Positions 1 through 6,825 of a DNA stretch of 32,495 bases are shown here, one piece after another. The number at the start of each line of letters is the position of its first letter. Within the stretch, counting starts at the first letter, position 1. The DNA comes from CAZQYB01 sp964582985 (GTDB lineage Bacteria; Planctomycetota; Phycisphaerae; Sedimentisphaerales; Anaerobacaceae). The stretch is from assembly GCA_964582985.1 (NCBI GenBank), contig CAZOUM010000035.1, positions 1 through 32,495 of the forward strand, read 5' to 3'. A program made the position numbers and the translations under genes. The notes under the pieces were generated by a model. It was not told where the DNA came from and made no database searches. It saw only the letters and a list, made by a program, of their open reading frames with translations.

Positions 1-404
1 TAAGTAAGATTGTATTTTCGCAGCTTGCTTATCCCGTGAACAAAATCATCGCCCAGCATGAACTTGTCATCCGGCTCATCGTGAACCACGTGACGCACTC
101 CGCGCAGCCGCGGATGATAACAAAAACGCTGCAATTGTAGTTCAAGCTGCGGGCTGCGAAGGTCAACCCAGCCGACCACCCCTTTGATGAACGAGTTCTC
201 GTCAGCCAGCCGAAGCAGCCATTCCGTTTCCTCAAGACACTGACGCGCCTGCACGCTGATTGTTCCGTCTATTCCCGTTTTCTTTAGTAGGGGGGCAAGG
301 TCTGCCGGCAGCCGGTCGCACTTGAGCTTCTCCATTCCCGGCCCCATCCAGCCGTACTCGCGCTCATTGTACTCCCAAAAGTGCTGATGCGTATCTATCC
401 TCAT
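1..404 (-). CDS. Amidohydrolase (L-fuconolactonase-like), N-terminal part
   Basis: The gene starts with ATG at 404 and stays open to the window edge (134 codons seen), so the C-terminal half is missing. The protein opens with MRIDTHQHFW: an HxH pair (His6, His8) placed as in the amidohydrolase-2 family (PF04909, COG3618), which contains L-fucono- and L-rhamnono-lactonases and 2-pyrone-4,6-dicarboxylate lactonase. These enzymes open sugar lactones in the cytoplasm using a TIM-barrel fold. The start lies 8 bp after the stop of the upstream aldo/keto reductase, so it is clearly in the same operon. Two L-galactose/L-fucose dehydrogenase-like enzymes in that operon would produce exactly a lactone, which supports a lactonase role. 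The exact substrate is inferred from context only; an ordinary hydrolase or decarboxylase of the same superfamily remains possible. Confidence 0.82.
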   Translation of the reverse strand, partial: MRIDTHQHFWEYNEREYGWMGPGMEKLKCDRLPADLAPLLKKTGIDGTISVQARQCLEETEWLLRLADENSFIKGVVGWVDLRSPQLELQLQRFCYHPRLRGVRHVVHDEPDDKFMLGDDFVHGISKLRKYNLT

Positions 405-412
405 TTGCTTTT

Positions 413-1417
413 TTACTTCTTCATTTCTTCGCTTCGTTCCATACCCAGCGTCCGCTTGTCAATCGCACCCGGGTCGTCGTTCTCCGGCAGTCCTTCCTTC
501 CAGTAAATATTCGCCACCGGCTTTATCATTTCGAGTACCTCCGCCAGCAGGTCAGGGTCCGCCTCGGTACCAACGATTTTGATGTTGGCCTCGACGTGCC
601 GCACCTTGCTCATACCGACCAGCGTTATCGAGACATCCTTGTGCGCCAGCGCAAACTGCATCGCCAAATCCGAAATCGTTGTTCCTCGCTCCCGGCAAAG
701 TTGCGCAACTTTCGCCGCTGCCGCAAACACTTTCTCAGGCGCTGGATGCCAGTTTGGCGCCCCCTTTTCTGTCAACACCCGCATGTGCAGCGGAGACGCG
801 TTTATCAAACCAATCCCGCGCTGTCTCACCACCGGCGTTAGAATATCGTCCATAGTTGTATCCATCAGATTGTAGCGGCAATAGGTCAGAACCGTATCGA
901 CATCTTCTGTCCCTGGGCCCAAGGTCTCGGCGATTTCTTTTAGTGGCGTAAGGGGATAACCTGTGATGCCGACAAAACGTACCTTGCCCTGCTTCCTCAG
1001 CTTGAACATCGCCGGAAGCGCCTCGCCGACAACCTGCTCTCTCTTTCCGTACTCGACATCGTGAATCTGGTAGAGGTCAAAATGGTCGGTCCGCAGGCGT
1101 TTTAAGCTCTCCTCGATGGACCGCATTATGCGTTTGGCAGAGTAATCAAAATCAGTAATGTCGTACCGGCACGCCTTGCTCGTGAGAATAATCTTGTCCC
1201 GTTTCCCCTTGAGATATTCGCCAAGACGTGTCTCCGCTAACGTTCGGCCATAATAAGGAGCAACATCGAAATAATTAATTCCCTGGTCTATGGCGTAATG
1301 GACCGCACGCCGGCCTTCCTCCGGCTCAATGGTGCCGAACTCACCGCCCAACGGCGAAGCGCCGAAGCCAATAATCGAAACCTTCAAGCCTGTCTTGCCC
1401 AACGTCTTATAGATCAT
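413..1417 (-). CDS. Aldo/keto reductase, L-galactose/L-fucose dehydrogenase-like (paralog 1)
   Basis: A 334-residue cytoplasmic NAD(P)-dependent aldo/keto reductase. Counting from the chosen Met, the catalytic tetrad is visible: Asp51, Tyr56, Lys81 and His119 (in YQIHD). The protein resembles plant L-galactose dehydrogenase closely in its opening (LGKTGLKVSIIGFGASPLG) and in the INASPLHMRVLTEKGAP region, so oxidation of an L-galactose/L-fucose-type aldose at C1 to a lactone is the likely reaction. An upstream TTG at 1454-1456 overlaps the preceding stop, but the ATG at 1415-1417 has a GAGGAAGG ribosome site and aligns with the start of its paralog at 3437-4369, so I prefer it. It sits between a TIM-barrel isomerase gene and the lactonase-like gene. 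Cofactor and substrate are not provable from sequence. Confidence 0.93.
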   Translation of the reverse strand: MIYKTLGKTGLKVSIIGFGASPLGGEFGTIEPEEGRRAVHYAIDQGINYFDVAPYYGRTLAETRLGEYLKGKRDKIILTSKACRYDITDFDYSAKRIMRSIEESLKRLRTDHFDLYQIHDVEYGKREQVVGEALPAMFKLRKQGKVRFVGITGYPLTPLKEIAETLGPGTEDVDTVLTYCRYNLMDTTMDDILTPVVRQRGIGLINASPLHMRVLTEKGAPNWHPAPEKVFAAAAKVAQLCRERGTTISDLAMQFALAHKDVSITLVGMSKVRHVEANIKIVGTEADPDLLAEVLEMIKPVANIYWKEGLPENDDPGAIDKRTLGMERSEEMKK

Positions 1418-1452
1418 TTCAACTGTGACACCTTCCTCTGCGACCTTCCTTC

Positions 1453-2283
1453 TCAAACAAAAAACTTCTTGAATGCCGCCATTGTCTGAGCAGCGGCCGT
1501 ATCAGAGTTGGGATAGGGCAGGGCCTCCGCGGACGCGTATCCATCATACCCGATTTCGCTCAATGCCTTTGCTGCTTCGGCCAAATTGATATGCCCCATA
1601 CCCGCAGCCCGCCGGTTACTGTCCACAAAATGCACATACCCTATATGCCTGCCGACCTCGCGTATAGTAGCCGCAATCGATTCCTCTTCGATATTCATAT
1701 GAAACAGGTCCGCAAGCAAAAACATATTTTCACATTTCGCCGACCTTGGGCCCAAGGACTTTATAAGTTCTACACCGTCACCGAGTCGGTTTATCAAATT
1801 CGTCTCGTAGCGGTTAAGCGGTTCAAGAATAAGATTGACCCCACACCCAGCCGCTTTCTGCCTCAACTCACCAAGACCTTCAGCCAACCACGCCAAGGCT
1901 TGTTTACGCTCAACGCCATCCTCTACACAACCCTGCATCGAGCCTATTATGGTCGGCGCTCCGAAACAAGCTCCGAATTCAATCATACCACTTATAAAAT
2001 CACGCGCTTTCTGGCGAACGTTAGCATCGCCGCTGACCAAATGCAGTCCGTGCAGGACCTTACCCGCGCCTGTGCCCACCGCCGCCAGCTTCATATCGTG
2101 TTCATCAAGCAGCCTTGCCAACACATCCGAATCGACTGCGTCCGCCGAGGCCGTAAACAGCTCCACTGCATCAAAGCCCGCTGCCTTGGCCTTGGGAATG
2201 CTGACTTCCGGTTCCTCCCAGTATACCCACGGCCCGCCACAAAGAGACGGAACGAGCGAAATTGTTACACATGATTTGACCAT
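1453..2283 (-). CDS. Sugar phosphate isomerase/epimerase (xylose isomerase-like TIM barrel)
   Basis: A 276-residue protein of the AP-endonuclease-2/xylose-isomerase-like TIM-barrel family (PF01261), with no signal peptide. The metal-binding set typical of hydroxypyruvate isomerase and D-tagatose 3-epimerase relatives is visible: Glu154 in ILEPLNRYE, Asp192 in LLADLFHMNIEE, His218 and Glu253. The EPLNRYET and DxFHMNIEE signatures point to the hydroxypyruvate isomerase/ketose 3-epimerase branch. It would interconvert keto sugars or keto acids in the cytoplasm. Its end overlaps the alternative start of the aldo/keto reductase downstream. It is separated from the upstream dehydrogenase gene by a 116-bp spacer with inverted repeats, and its own ribosome site is weak. 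Substrate unknown. Confidence 0.9.
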   Translation of the reverse strand: MVKSCVTISLVPSLCGGPWVYWEEPEVSIPKAKAAGFDAVELFTASADAVDSDVLARLLDEHDMKLAAVGTGAGKVLHGLHLVSGDANVRQKARDFISGMIEFGACFGAPTIIGSMQGCVEDGVERKQALAWLAEGLGELRQKAAGCGVNLILEPLNRYETNLINRLGDGVELIKSLGPRSAKCENMFLLADLFHMNIEEESIAATIREVGRHIGYVHFVDSNRRAAGMGHINLAEAAKALSEIGYDGYASAEALPYPNSDTAAAQTMAAFKKFFV

Positions 2284-2399
2284 AAAGCCAACAGGTTATC
2301 AGGCGGTGGGTATCAGGTTATCAGGACATCAGCCCGAACTCTCCTGATGCCCTGGTCTGCTGATAACCTGCATCCTGGTTTACTGATATCCTGATTTCC
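2284..2399. repeat. Intergenic inverted/direct repeat cluster
   Basis: This spacer inside the operon is built from ATCAGG-type words. CAGGTTATCAG occurs at 2292-2302 and 2314-2324, and its exact inverse complement CTGATAACCTG is at 2360-2370, so either upstream copy can pair with the downstream one to form an 11-bp stem. No open reading frame or T-tract terminator is present. It may stabilise the transcript 3' end or be a dispersed lineage-specific repeat. Confidence 0.7.
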
Positions 2400-3416
2400 T
2401 TACTCCACATCCACCATAATCTTGGTTACACCCAAGGGGCTCTCATTCCAATCCGCCAACGCCTGCCCCGCTTCCTCCAGCGACACAACCTTGGTGACAA
2501 CATCGTCCACCGGAAAGTCGCCCTTCTCCAGCACTTCGATGACACGTGGAAAATCTCCCAGGCAGTTCCGTGAGCCCAGGATATCCAGCTCTTTCTGAAC
2601 AAAAAGCTTTGTCTCGTACTCCACGGGAGACTTCGTGTAACCTATGTAAACAACTCTGCCGGTAAACGCCACCTCTTCAACTGCCGCCCGGAAAGTCTCT
2701 GGCAGTCCAACCGCCTCGATAACCACATCCGGCCCGTCTCCGCTGGTCAGTTCACGCAGAGCTTCGTGCAGGTCGACCTTGGTCGAGTTGATTACGTGCG
2801 TGGCGCCGGCCTTCTGCGCAATTCCAAGCTTCCTATCATCTATATCTACCGCGATAACCTCGCCCCCGCGCACCGAAGAGCCCAAGACTGCGCCCAGCCC
2901 CACAATACCGCAGCCAAGCACCGCAACTTTGTCGGTCGAAGAAACTCGGCCGCGCTCCGCCGCGTGAAAGCCCACGGTCAGAGGTTCGACAAGCGCAAGC
3001 TCCTTGAGCGTAAGCTTCTCAGACTGGTAAATGTCACCCCACGGTGCCGTGATGTACTCTGTCATAGCGCCGGGCCGACGCACTCCCATCGTCCGATTGT
3101 CCCGACACGCGTTAGGGCGGCCACGCTTACAGGGAACACAGTGCCCACAGCTTTGGTACGGTGACACAGTAACCTTCATCTCCGGACGAAACTTGTCAGG
3201 GACTTTGCTGCCCACCTCTTCGATTGTGGCGCCAATTTCGTGTCCGAGAATAGTCGGGTAATGCTGTAATGGAAATGTGCCCCGGAACGCATTTAAGTCG
3301 CCGCCGCAAAAACCGACCATCCCCACGCGAAGCAGCATCTCGTTTTCTGCAGGTCTCGGAGCATCAATCTCGCGCAGTTCTGTTTTGCCCGGCTCGACAA
3401 TGTACAAGGCCTTCAT
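2400..3416 (-). CDS. Zinc-dependent alcohol/sugar dehydrogenase (MDR family)
   Basis: A 338-residue medium-chain dehydrogenase related to sorbitol, threonine and L-galactonate dehydrogenases. The catalytic zinc ligands are Cys37 and His59-Glu60 (GHE) with Glu144 (ALVEPL). A structural zinc site is given by Cys90, Cys93, Cys96 and Cys104. The Rossmann motif GCGIVGLG is at about 168-175, followed by Asp191, which favours NAD over NADP. It would oxidise a secondary hydroxyl of a sugar acid or polyol in the cytoplasm. The start has a GAAAGG site 7 bp upstream and lies 20 bp after the stop of the neighbouring aldo/keto reductase. In an L-fuconate/L-galactonate pathway it could oxidise the aldonate after lactone opening; this is inference. 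Confidence 0.93.
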   Translation of the reverse strand: MKALYIVEPGKTELREIDAPRPAENEMLLRVGMVGFCGGDLNAFRGTFPLQHYPTILGHEIGATIEEVGSKVPDKFRPEMKVTVSPYQSCGHCVPCKRGRPNACRDNRTMGVRRPGAMTEYITAPWGDIYQSEKLTLKELALVEPLTVGFHAAERGRVSSTDKVAVLGCGIVGLGAVLGSSVRGGEVIAVDIDDRKLGIAQKAGATHVINSTKVDLHEALRELTSGDGPDVVIEAVGLPETFRAAVEEVAFTGRVVYIGYTKSPVEYETKLFVQKELDILGSRNCLGDFPRVIEVLEKGDFPVDDVVTKVVSLEEAGQALADWNESPLGVTKIMVDVE

Positions 3417-3436
3417 AAATAAACCTTTCGCAGAAT

Positions 3437-4369
3437 TTACATGTTGTTTTCCGGCCTTCCCTCAAACCACATCTTGTTCTTGACCGGCGCAACCATCTCT
3501 TCAATCTTCGCCAGCAGCTCAGGGTCGTTCTTGAAATCGAGAACTTTAACATTTTGTTCAACGTGCCGAAGCTTTGACATCCCCACAATAGTCATAGCAA
3601 CGTAAGGATGGTCCAGGGCAAATCGCACCGCAACATCGGCAATCTTAACTCCATACTCACGGCACAAGGCTGCGATCTTAGGCCCCACCTCCAGCACCTC
3701 TTTCGGTGAGCGGTGCCATTCCGGAGGACCTTTCTCCGTTAACAGCCGCTGGTGCAGCGGAGAAGCGTTGATAAGCCCGATACCCCTTTCCCGCGCAAAA
3801 GGTGTGAGCACATCGTCCATTTCATCTTCCACTAAGTCATAGTGCGCCCACGACAAAATCGTGTCCACCTCGACCTGGCTTGCGACATGATGCAGATACC
3901 TGACCGGCAGTCCCGTGATTCCAACGAACCTCGCCTTGCCCGATTCCTGAACCTTCCTCGCAGCCGGTATCGCTTCATTTATCACCTGCTCCTTGTCACC
4001 AAACTCGATGTCGTGAACCTGATAGACGTCCACGTAATCTGTCTGAAGCCGTTCCAAAGATTCATCAATACTTTCCAGGACCCGCTTGGCCGAAAAATCA
4101 AACTTGTCGATATCGTACCGACAGCATTTAGTCGCCAGAAATATCTTGTCTCGTTTTCCCTTCAGTGCCCTGCCTAAACGCGTCTCCGCCAGCGTCACTC
4201 CGTACATCGGTGCTACATCGAAATAGTTGATACCATGGTCGATTGCATAGTGAACGGCCCGAATTCCTTCGGCCTCATCCGTCTCGCCGAATACGTTGCC
4301 CAATGGCGAGACGCCGTAGCCAATAATCGACACCTTCATCCCCGTCTTGCCCAGCGTTTGGTATTCCAT
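3437..4369 (-). CDS. Aldo/keto reductase, L-galactose/L-fucose dehydrogenase-like (paralog 2)
   Basis: A 310-residue aldo/keto reductase with Asp51, Tyr56, Lys81 and His119 as the catalytic tetrad. It is clearly a paralog of the product of 413-1417, sharing the LGKTGxKVSIIGxG opening, a CRYDI motif after Lys81 and a C-terminal IVGMSKxRHVE motif. Features such as FDFSAKRV, IDESLERLQTDYVD and HDIEFG match plant L-galactose dehydrogenase very well, better than the other copy. The expected reaction is NAD(P)-dependent oxidation of an L-galactose or 6-deoxy (L-fucose) type aldose to the lactone. A GGAGGG ribosome site lies just before the ATG. Twelve bp separate it from the Gfo/Idh/MocA gene upstream. 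Why the operon keeps two copies is unclear; different sugar stereochemistry is a reasonable guess. Confidence 0.94.
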   Translation of the reverse strand: MEYQTLGKTGMKVSIIGYGVSPLGNVFGETDEAEGIRAVHYAIDHGINYFDVAPMYGVTLAETRLGRALKGKRDKIFLATKCCRYDIDKFDFSAKRVLESIDESLERLQTDYVDVYQVHDIEFGDKEQVINEAIPAARKVQESGKARFVGITGLPVRYLHHVASQVEVDTILSWAHYDLVEDEMDDVLTPFARERGIGLINASPLHQRLLTEKGPPEWHRSPKEVLEVGPKIAALCREYGVKIADVAVRFALDHPYVAMTIVGMSKLRHVEQNVKVLDFKNDPELLAKIEEMVAPVKNKMWFEGRPENNM

Positions 4370-4381
4370 TATCCCTCCACT

Positions 4382-5524
4382 CTAAAGCTCGATAGTCTCC
4401 CACCGCTGGTTCTTGGCCGAAGATAATACTTTTTCACAAACGATTTGCGTTGCCAGTGCGTCCCTGAAGTCCGGACAAATCTTCTTGCCCTTCTCAATTC
4501 CGGAAATAAAGTCGGCCAGAAGATGGATATGCGTGTGTTCGTATCCAATCCCGCATCCCGGCACCCACCAGTTCTTCATATACGGATGGTCCGAGTCCCA
4601 CACCTGAATGTTTCGCCAGCCGCGAAGGCGACCGTCGTCGCCGTGGTCGAAAAAGCCCAGTTCGTGCAGGTTCTCCAGGTCGAAGGCCACCGACCCCTTT
4701 TCGCCATTGATTTCAAAAGTATGCTGGTTCTTCCTGCCGCGTGCATAGCGCGTCGATTCAAACGTTGCCAGCGAACCATTCTCGAAACGCGCCAGAAAAG
4801 CACACGCATCGTCAATCGTCACCGGCCTGACCGTCTTCGGGTCATCCTGCATCTTTCTCTCTTTTATGAATGTTTCCGTCATTGCGCAGACCGATGAAAT
4901 TTTCCCATTCAGCCACATAGCCAAGTCGATTGAGTGTGCCAAAAGGTCACCGGTGACGCCACTTCCTGATACACTGGCATCAAGCCGCCAGAGCGCATCA
5001 CCACCCTGGGGAACCTTCGGGCTGATTGTCCAGTCCTGCAGATATTTCGCCCGATAGTGAAATACCCGTCCGATACGTCCCTCATCCACAATGATTTTGG
5101 CCAAAGCCACAGCAGGAACGCCGCGATAATTAAACCAGACCATATTCGGCTTGCCCGACTTCTCGACGGCCTTGGTCATCTTCCGAGCCTCATCGACAGT
5201 CATCGCCAGAGGTTTCTCGCACGCAATAATCTTACCGGCCTGCACAGCTGCCAGCGCAATTTCATAGTGAAGATTATTGGGCACGCAAATATCAACCAGG
5301 TCAACGTCATCCCGCTCTACCAGCTTCCGCCAATCAGTCTCGAAGCTCTCCCAGCCCCAGTTGTCTGCAAATGCCTTGACTTTCTTTTCATTGTTATCGC
5401 ATATTGCTTTCAAGACCGGCTCGTGTTCGAGTTCAAAGAACGCGCCCACCTTGCGGTAAGCGTTCGAATGCACCCGCCCCATAAAGCCGCATCCAATCAC
5501 CCCGACATTTAGTTTCTTCTTCAT
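4382..5524 (-). CDS. Gfo/Idh/MocA family oxidoreductase (cytoplasmic)
   Basis: A 380-residue NAD(P)-dependent sugar dehydrogenase of the Gfo/Idh/MocA family. The Rossmann motif GVIGCGFMG is at about 8-16, the catalytic EKP motif at 103-105 with Lys104, and the GDLLAHSID segment (Asp193, His197, Asp200) matches the second catalytic region of inositol-dehydrogenase-like members. There is no signal peptide, so it acts in the cytoplasm, unlike several relatives in the plus-strand operon. Its start overlaps the stop of the upstream isomerase by ATGA (5521-5524), suggesting translational coupling. Members of this family often make 3-keto sugars, and pairing with a TIM-barrel isomerase is common. 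The precise sugar is unknown. Confidence 0.94.
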   Translation of the reverse strand: MKKKLNVGVIGCGFMGRVHSNAYRKVGAFFELEHEPVLKAICDNNEKKVKAFADNWGWESFETDWRKLVERDDVDLVDICVPNNLHYEIALAAVQAGKIIACEKPLAMTVDEARKMTKAVEKSGKPNMVWFNYRGVPAVALAKIIVDEGRIGRVFHYRAKYLQDWTISPKVPQGGDALWRLDASVSGSGVTGDLLAHSIDLAMWLNGKISSVCAMTETFIKERKMQDDPKTVRPVTIDDACAFLARFENGSLATFESTRYARGRKNQHTFEINGEKGSVAFDLENLHELGFFDHGDDGRLRGWRNIQVWDSDHPYMKNWWVPGCGIGYEHTHIHLLADFISGIEKGKKICPDFRDALATQIVCEKVLSSAKNQRWETIEL

Positions 5525-6423
5525 TGTGTCATCTCCTTAACCAGATTCTTGAGAAACTTGACGCCATCCTTCGCCGCTGTCTCCGTCTCCGCGCAGAAGC
5601 AGTAGTCCGCGCACCACCACTTCATATCGCTAATCAACGACCTAATCGGAGCCAGAGCGGCCTTGAAATCAATATATCCCTCACCAAAAGGTGTGTGTGT
5701 GCTCGTCTCGTCACCGTGAAGCGTACCGTCCGAGTCAATCAAATGCAGGTGACCAATCGCGTCACCTAAGAGCTTGGCATACTCGGCGACTCCGCCGTCC
5801 AGCGTCTCTTTCTCTCCCGTCTGCCGCGCGCCAACCACCGCGCCCATATACGCGTGGCTGGTATCAAAAAGCAGCTTGAAGTTACTATTGCCCACCGCTT
5901 CCACTATTCGCCTGACCTCGCTCGGTTTATTGAGCCAGAAGCCCGGCTCAAATTCCCAGACAATCAGCACCCCCGCCTTGGCTGCTTCCTCCGCCGCCGC
6001 ACGCCAGTTCTTTGCCAATCGGGCGAAACGCTTCTCGTACTCGTCATTGGGCAATTCGTCCGGCGGACTAACCGTGTCTACACGCATGGTCTTTGCACCA
6101 AACTGCTCACAAACGAACAAACATTTCCGCACCGTCGCCAGATAATCCTCCGTCTCAACTACTGCCGGCGGGACTTCTGTCAAATCGGGCGCATGGCCGG
6201 AAATACCCAGCCCAAGCTCCTCGATTTTCTTCTTAAGCTCGGCACACTTCGACGGAGTGTCGTAATCATCGTGATGAGGATGCGGCCGAAACCCGTTCAG
6301 CTCTATTCCATCGTACCCGGCCTCTGCGGCGTATTTTATGACCTTCTCAAACGGCCAGGGATTACTCGCAAACGGCCCGAAAGAAAATGCCCAGCTCCCT
6401 ATCGCTATCTGCGGCGTGTGCAT
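5521..6423 (-). CDS. Sugar phosphate isomerase/epimerase (TIM barrel), first gene of the minus operon
   Basis: A 300-residue TIM-barrel protein of the xylose isomerase-like/AP-endonuclease-2 family. Likely metal ligands are Glu157 (VWEFEPG), Asp187 (LLFDTSH), His227 (GHLHLID) and Glu279. I start at the ATG at 6421-6423 because AGGAGAG lies 8 bp upstream and the protein then begins MHTPQIAIGSWAF, as is usual for this family. An in-frame ATG at 6498 would add 25 residues with no family resemblance. It is cytoplasmic and probably converts a keto sugar in the same pathway as the coupled Gfo/Idh/MocA dehydrogenase. Its reading frame overlaps that gene by ATGA. Substrate unknown. Confidence 0.92.
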   Translation of the reverse strand: MHTPQIAIGSWAFSFGPFASNPWPFEKVIKYAAEAGYDGIELNGFRPHPHHDDYDTPSKCAELKKKIEELGLGISGHAPDLTEVPPAVVETEDYLATVRKCLFVCEQFGAKTMRVDTVSPPDELPNDEYEKRFARLAKNWRAAAEEAAKAGVLIVWEFEPGFWLNKPSEVRRIVEAVGNSNFKLLFDTSHAYMGAVVGARQTGEKETLDGGVAEYAKLLGDAIGHLHLIDSDGTLHGDETSTHTPFGEGYIDFKAALAPIRSLISDMKWWCADYCFCAETETAAKDGVKFLKNLVKEMTQ

Positions 6424-6517
6424 CTCGTTACTCTCCTTTCTCGTCCATAAAACAGCTTCATAAACGCCGTGGCAAAAGCACGGCTGATGGTAGTCCAAAA
6501 TAGCCTCGTCGCGACCC

Positions 6518-6546
6518 TATTTACCGCACCGGGCGGGTCCTGTCAA
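6518..6546 (-). promoter_or_regulatory. Sigma70 promoter of the minus-strand sugar operon
   Basis: On the minus strand TTGACA (6541-6546) is followed after 17 bp by TAAATA (6518-6523). This perfect -35 box, ideal spacer and near-consensus -10 box lie about 95 bp upstream of the ATG at 6423. No operator is obvious. Confidence 0.7.
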
Positions 6547-6604
6547 TATTTTTCCCACAGCCCCGAGTCTTGTTTCACACCGTGAAACATTGGAGCCCAC
6601 CCTG

Positions 6605-6715
6605 GCCTCATAACGTCATTGCGAGTCCGCCGAAGGCGGGCGCGGCAATCTCGACCATCCTACTGTCATTCCCGCGAAACCTGTCCTGAGCAAGGTCGAA
6701 GGAGCGGGAATCCAA
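6605..6715. repeat. Dispersed hairpin repeats between divergent promoters
   Basis: Two composite elements lie here. The first carries CGTCATTGCGAG followed by a TCCGCC/GGCGG hairpin and GGCAATCTCG. The second is framed by the inverted pair ATTCCCGC (6668-6675) and GCGGGAAT (6704-6711) and contains CCTGAGCAAGGTCGAAGG. Both have the look of dispersed palindromic repeats seen between genes in many bacteria. There is no coding sequence in 6547-6757. Confidence 0.65.
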
Positions 6716-6758
6716 CTGCTTCGGCGCTGCCAATTCGCCCGATTTTTTTTATTTTTTG

Positions 6759-6787
6759 TTGCACAGGCAGCCGGATTGTGGTATAAT
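6759..6787 (+). promoter_or_regulatory. Sigma70 promoter of the GLUG protein gene
   Basis: TTGCAC (6759-6764) and TATAAT (6782-6787) are separated by 17 bp, an almost perfect vegetative promoter. The start codon at 6826 follows after a G-rich ribosome-binding region (GGGGGGAGAAAGGAAG). Strong, apparently constitutive expression is expected. Confidence 0.82.
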
Positions 6788-6825
6788 CCCATTGTTTTCT
6801 GGGGGGAGAAAGGAAGAGATAGAAA

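Noticed and set aside
1591..2274. 227-codon plus-strand open frame
   Set aside because: It is antisense to the isomerase gene at 1453-2283 and shows no family features.
6424..6498. N-terminal extension of the isomerase at 5521-6423
   Set aside because: An in-frame ATG at 6498 exists, but the added 25 residues lack family resemblance and the ATG at 6423 has a strong ribosome site.
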